Notes under the pieces: model-generated
Told to the model about the DNA's origin: nothing
What the model saw: only the letters and a program-made list of their open reading frames with translations
The model's database searches: none
Source: Bacillota bacterium
GTDB lineage: Bacteria; Bacillota; Clostridia; Christensenellales; Borkfalkiaceae
Length of the DNA stretch: 26,882 bases
Reading direction: 5' to 3'
NCBI GenBank assembly: GCA_003343995.1
Contig: QAKE01000007.1
Location: 1 to 26,882, forward strand
Translations under genes and position numbers: made by a program
Shown here: one piece after another, positions 24,710 to 26,882 of the stretch
How the letters are laid out: every line of letters starts with the position of its first letter
How positions within the stretch are numbered: position 1 is the stretch's first letter

Positions 24710-26182
24710 TCAGGCCAGGCGGGTGATCTCCCGGAACCTGCGGTAGGCGTCCTCCCACTCGTCGTCGTTGTTGGAAAGGTAGGTCTTCAGCTCGCCGCCG
24801 GCGGCAATGGCCTTGCGGACGGACTTCAAGTCCTTGAAGTCGCCCAGGCTTAAAAGCTGCACCCCCACGTTGCCCAGGGCCGTGGCCTCGGTGGGGCCGG
24901 CCATCACGGTCAGGTTGCAGGCGTCGGCCGCCATCTGGGAGAGCAGTTTGTCCTTGCCGCCCCCGCCGACCAGGTGCAAAACTTCAAACTTGGTCCCGCA
25001 CAGGGACTGGATGCCCTCCAGCACGTAGCGGTACTTCAGGGCCAGGCTCTGGTAGATCACCCGGGCCACCTCGCCCACGCCCTGGGGCACGTACTGGTGG
25101 GTGCGGATGCAGTAGTCCTGGATGCGCTTGGGCAGATTTCCGGGCATCTCGAAGTCGGGGTAGTCCGGATCGATGAAGCTCCGGAAGGGCTTGGCCTTTA
25201 AGGCCTCCTGCTCGATGTAGTTGAAGGAGGCGTCCAGCCCCTCCCGGATCCACTGCCGGCGGGACTCCTGGATCAGCCACAGGCCCATGATGTTCTTCAG
25301 CAGGCGGACCGAGCGGCCGTAGCCCCCCTCGTTGGTGAGGTTGAACTTCAGGCACTCGGGGGTGACGACGGGGGTGTGCAGCTCGGTGCCGAACAGCGAC
25401 CAGGTCCCCGAGGAGACGTAGCAGAACTTGTCGGCCTGGGTGGGCACGGCGGCCACGGCCGAACCGGTGTCGTGGGTGCAGACCGCCACCACGGGCACGG
25501 GATCCACCCCCAGCTCATCGCAGATCTTGGGCGACAGGGTGCCGTAGACCTCCCCCGCGTCCATGATCTCGGGCAGGATGCGGGTCTCGATGCCCAGCTC
25601 CTTGAGCATGTCGAAGGCCCAGGTCCCCTTGCGGACGTCCATCATCTGGGAAGTGCTGGCGATGGAGTACTCCGCCTTTTTGACCCCGGTCAGGAAGTAG
25701 GCGAACAGGTCGGGCATGAACAGCATGGACTCGGTCCGGTCGATGAGGTCCTTTTTGTACCTGTTCAGATAGTACATCTGATACAGGGTGTTCAGCCGCA
25801 GAAACTGGCTGCCCGTGATCTCGAAGATCTTTTCCCTGGGCAGGATCTTGCAGACCTCCTCGATCATGCCCTCGGTGCGCAGGTCGCGGTAGTGAACGGG
25901 GTTCTGCAGCAGGTTGCCCTCCCTGTCCAGCAGGCCGAAGTCCACCCCCCAGGTGTCGATGCCGATGGCGTCGAATCCGCCGTCCAGCTTGGCCTTGACG
26001 ATGCCCTGCTTGATCTCGAAAAACAGGCGGAGCACGTCCCAGTACAGGGTGCCGTTCAGTTCCACCGGATCGTTGGAAAAACGATGGATCTCCTTCAGCT
26101 CGATCCTGCCGTCGGCATAGGTGCCGATCATGGCCCGGCCGCTCGAGGCGCCGAAATCAAAAGCCAACACTCTTCTTGCCAT
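24710..26182 (-). CDS. rhaB: Rhamnulokinase (FGGY family)
   Basis: This 490-residue kinase phosphorylates L-rhamnulose to L-rhamnulose-1-phosphate in the cytoplasm. The N-terminal ATP-binding signature FDFGASSGRA (8-17) is the RhaB form of the FGGY family. GIDTWGVDFGLLD (74-86) is the sugar-binding strand. CTHDTGSAV contains the catalytic Asp238, and SSGTWSLFG (257-265) and the VGGGGKDKLL phosphate loop near 405 complete the family set. Length is normal. GGGAGGA (26189-26195) lies 6 bases before ATG 26182, and a GC-only hairpin abuts it. The aldolase follows 78 bases downstream, so the two form an operon. Rhamnose isomerase and a transporter are not in the window. Confidence 0.95.
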   Translation of the reverse strand: MARRVLAFDFGASSGRAMIGTYADGRIELKEIHRFSNDPVELNGTLYWDVLRLFFEIKQGIVKAKLDGGFDAIGIDTWGVDFGLLDREGNLLQNPVHYRDLRTEGMIEEVCKILPREKIFEITGSQFLRLNTLYQMYYLNRYKKDLIDRTESMLFMPDLFAYFLTGVKKAEYSIASTSQMMDVRKGTWAFDMLKELGIETRILPEIMDAGEVYGTLSPKICDELGVDPVPVVAVCTHDTGSAVAAVPTQADKFCYVSSGTWSLFGTELHTPVVTPECLKFNLTNEGGYGRSVRLLKNIMGLWLIQESRRQWIREGLDASFNYIEQEALKAKPFRSFIDPDYPDFEMPGNLPKRIQDYCIRTHQYVPQGVGEVARVIYQSLALKYRYVLEGIQSLCGTKFEVLHLVGGGGKDKLLSQMAADACNLTVMAGPTEATALGNVGVQLLSLGDFKDLKSVRKAIAAGGELKTYLSNNDDEWEDAYRRFREITRLA

Positions 26183-26195
26183 GTTGTATCCTCCC

Positions 26196-26215
26196 GGCGC
26201 GCGCTCCGGCGCGCC
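26196..26215 (-). promoter_or_regulatory. GC-only hairpin abutting the rhaB ribosome site
   Basis: GGCGCGC (26196-26202) pairs with GCGCGCC (26209-26215) around a 6-base loop. The stem ends immediately next to the GGGAGGA ribosome site. It could limit ribosome access or protect the mRNA. A TGTTTTAAAACA palindrome follows at 26218-26229. Confidence 0.45.
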
Positions 26216-26245
26216 TGTGTTTTAAAACAAGCAAACGCTCCCTTC

Positions 26246-26293
26246 CCCGACGGGATCCGGCGTCCCGGGCCTTTTCCCGACGGGATCCGGCGT
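26246..26293. repeat. Two 18-bp direct repeats in the rhaB leader
   Basis: CCCGACGGGATCCGGCGT occurs at 26246-26263 and 26276-26293, exactly 30 bases apart, which is close to three helical turns. Such spacing suits tandem binding sites of a regulator on one DNA face. The position is about +130 to +178 of the transcript predicted from the promoter at 26430-26458. Confidence 0.7.
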
Positions 26294-26429
26294 TCCGCCC
26301 TCGATCGGTTTCCGGCCTCTCGGAAGGCTTCTCCGGCCGGCACTCGGCCTCCCGGAAAAACCTCCGCGGCAGAACTTTGATCCGGCCGCTCCCTGCCGGG
26401 GGCAAAGGGAGATCTTGTTTCCGTTCTCT

Positions 26430-26458
26430 ATTTTACAACATTTCCCGATTTTTTGCAA
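26430..26458 (-). promoter_or_regulatory. Putative promoter of rhaB-aldolase operon
   Basis: TTGCAA (26458-26453), 17 bases, TAAAAT (26435-26430) on the minus strand in the only AT-rich patch of a GC-rich region. The predicted leader is about 240 nt. Positions 26459-26684 show no gene and no clear terminator for the serine dehydratase gene. Confidence 0.55.
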
Positions 26459-26684
26459 TTGTTTTCCGCATTTTCCCGCCGCAGGCTCCCTTTTTCCGCT
26501 TTGAGCCGGCCCTTTTTAAACTTTAATTTCCGGCCGCCTGGACCTCAGTTTCCGCGCCTCCCCAAACGGCCCGCTCCCACGTGCAGGACTCCGGGAAACG
26601 CACTCCTTCCTGCAAAATACCTGTTCCCGGGCGGGGCGGCGGAACTTTGCTCTCCTGCACGGCAAGTCCTGGACACCGAAATGT

Positions 26685-26882
26685 TCACTCCTCCTGCCGG
26701 TAGAGCTTGGCCAGGCCCCCTTCCCCGGTCTCGCGGTAGGGGCCGGGGAGGTCCCGCCCGGTCTCGTACATGGTCTGCACCACCAGGTCGAAGGAGATCT
26801 TGCGGGTGCAGAACAGAAAGTTGGCCAGACTCAGGGCGTTGATGGCCCGCATGGCCGCCACGGCGTTGCGCTCGATGCAGGG
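26685..26882 (-). CDS. sdaA: L-serine dehydratase (iron-sulfur), C-terminal end
   Basis: Only the last 65 residues lie in the window; the gene continues past the right edge. The fragment starts PCIERNAVAAMRAINAL, which contains the conserved PC-x-x-RN motif whose Cys is a ligand of the [4Fe-4S] cluster. It ends with YETGRDLPGPYRETGEGGLA, the usual C-terminal signature of bacterial iron-sulfur serine ammonia-lyases. The enzyme converts L-serine to pyruvate and ammonia. Whether it is the single-chain form or the alpha subunit of a two-chain enzyme cannot be seen here. Confidence 0.85.
   Translation of the reverse strand, partial: PCIERNAVAAMRAINALSLANFLFCTRKISFDLVVQTMYETGRDLPGPYRETGEGGLAKLYRQEE

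Noticed and set aside
26246..26293. CRISPR array
   Set aside because: Only two repeat copies with a 12-base spacer and no cas genes; it does not meet the pattern.

Overview
The window looks like carbohydrate-utilisation DNA from a Gram-positive, Bacillota/Clostridia-type bacterium, probably a gut or other glycan-rich-habitat anaerobe. The reasons are strong AGGAGG-type ribosome sites, near-consensus sigma-A promoters (one is TTGACA-17-TATAAT), lipobox lipoproteins in place of outer-membrane proteins, and a sugar ABC importer encoded without its own ATPase. The lineage is an inference from style, not from a marker gene.

Layout. (1) 501-7465, minus strand: a compact operon for a GH3 beta-glucosidase, a GPH/MFS sugar symporter with a long charged tail, and a GH78 alpha-L-rhamnosidase. 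It is read from a promoter that abuts, back to back, the promoter of a divergent AraC-family regulator (7579-8784, plus) and ends in a good terminator near 395-425. (2) 9079-20171, minus strand: a second sugar locus in the order solute-binding lipoprotein, two CUT1 permeases, a 1276-residue GxGYxYP-family lipoprotein, a hairpin, a LacI regulator, a 705-residue GxGYxYP lipoprotein and a small lipoprotein. Its 5' leader is about 245 nt long and carries several palindromes, including a terminator that points the wrong way. An unlisted 59-codon small gene with its own promoter and ribosome site lies just upstream. (3) 21144-22583, plus strand: a small XRE regulator coupled to a type I methyltransferase gene (hsdM). 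The hsdM gene is cut off at about 22571-22583, where it meets, tail to tail, an equally truncated ClC chloride channel gene (22571-23509, minus). (4) 23591-26182, minus strand: a class II aldolase and rhamnulokinase (rhaB), with a terminator behind them and a promoter with a roughly 240-nt leader ahead. (5) At the right edge is the 3' end of an iron-sulfur L-serine dehydratase gene.

How the parts may work together. The GH78 and GH3 enzymes lack signal peptides. With the symporter they fit import and intracellular cleavage of rhamnosyl-beta-glucosides (rutinose or flavonoid-glycoside type). Rhamnulokinase and the aldolase would then process the released rhamnose; rhamnose isomerase is not in the window. 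The ABC locus handles a different, unidentified glycan, with surface-anchored GxGYxYP proteins as the candidate hydrolases or binding proteins. This is the least characterised part of the window. The double truncation at 22.57 kb is either a real rearrangement through short homology or an assembly misjoin, so linkage between the regions left and right of it should not be assumed.
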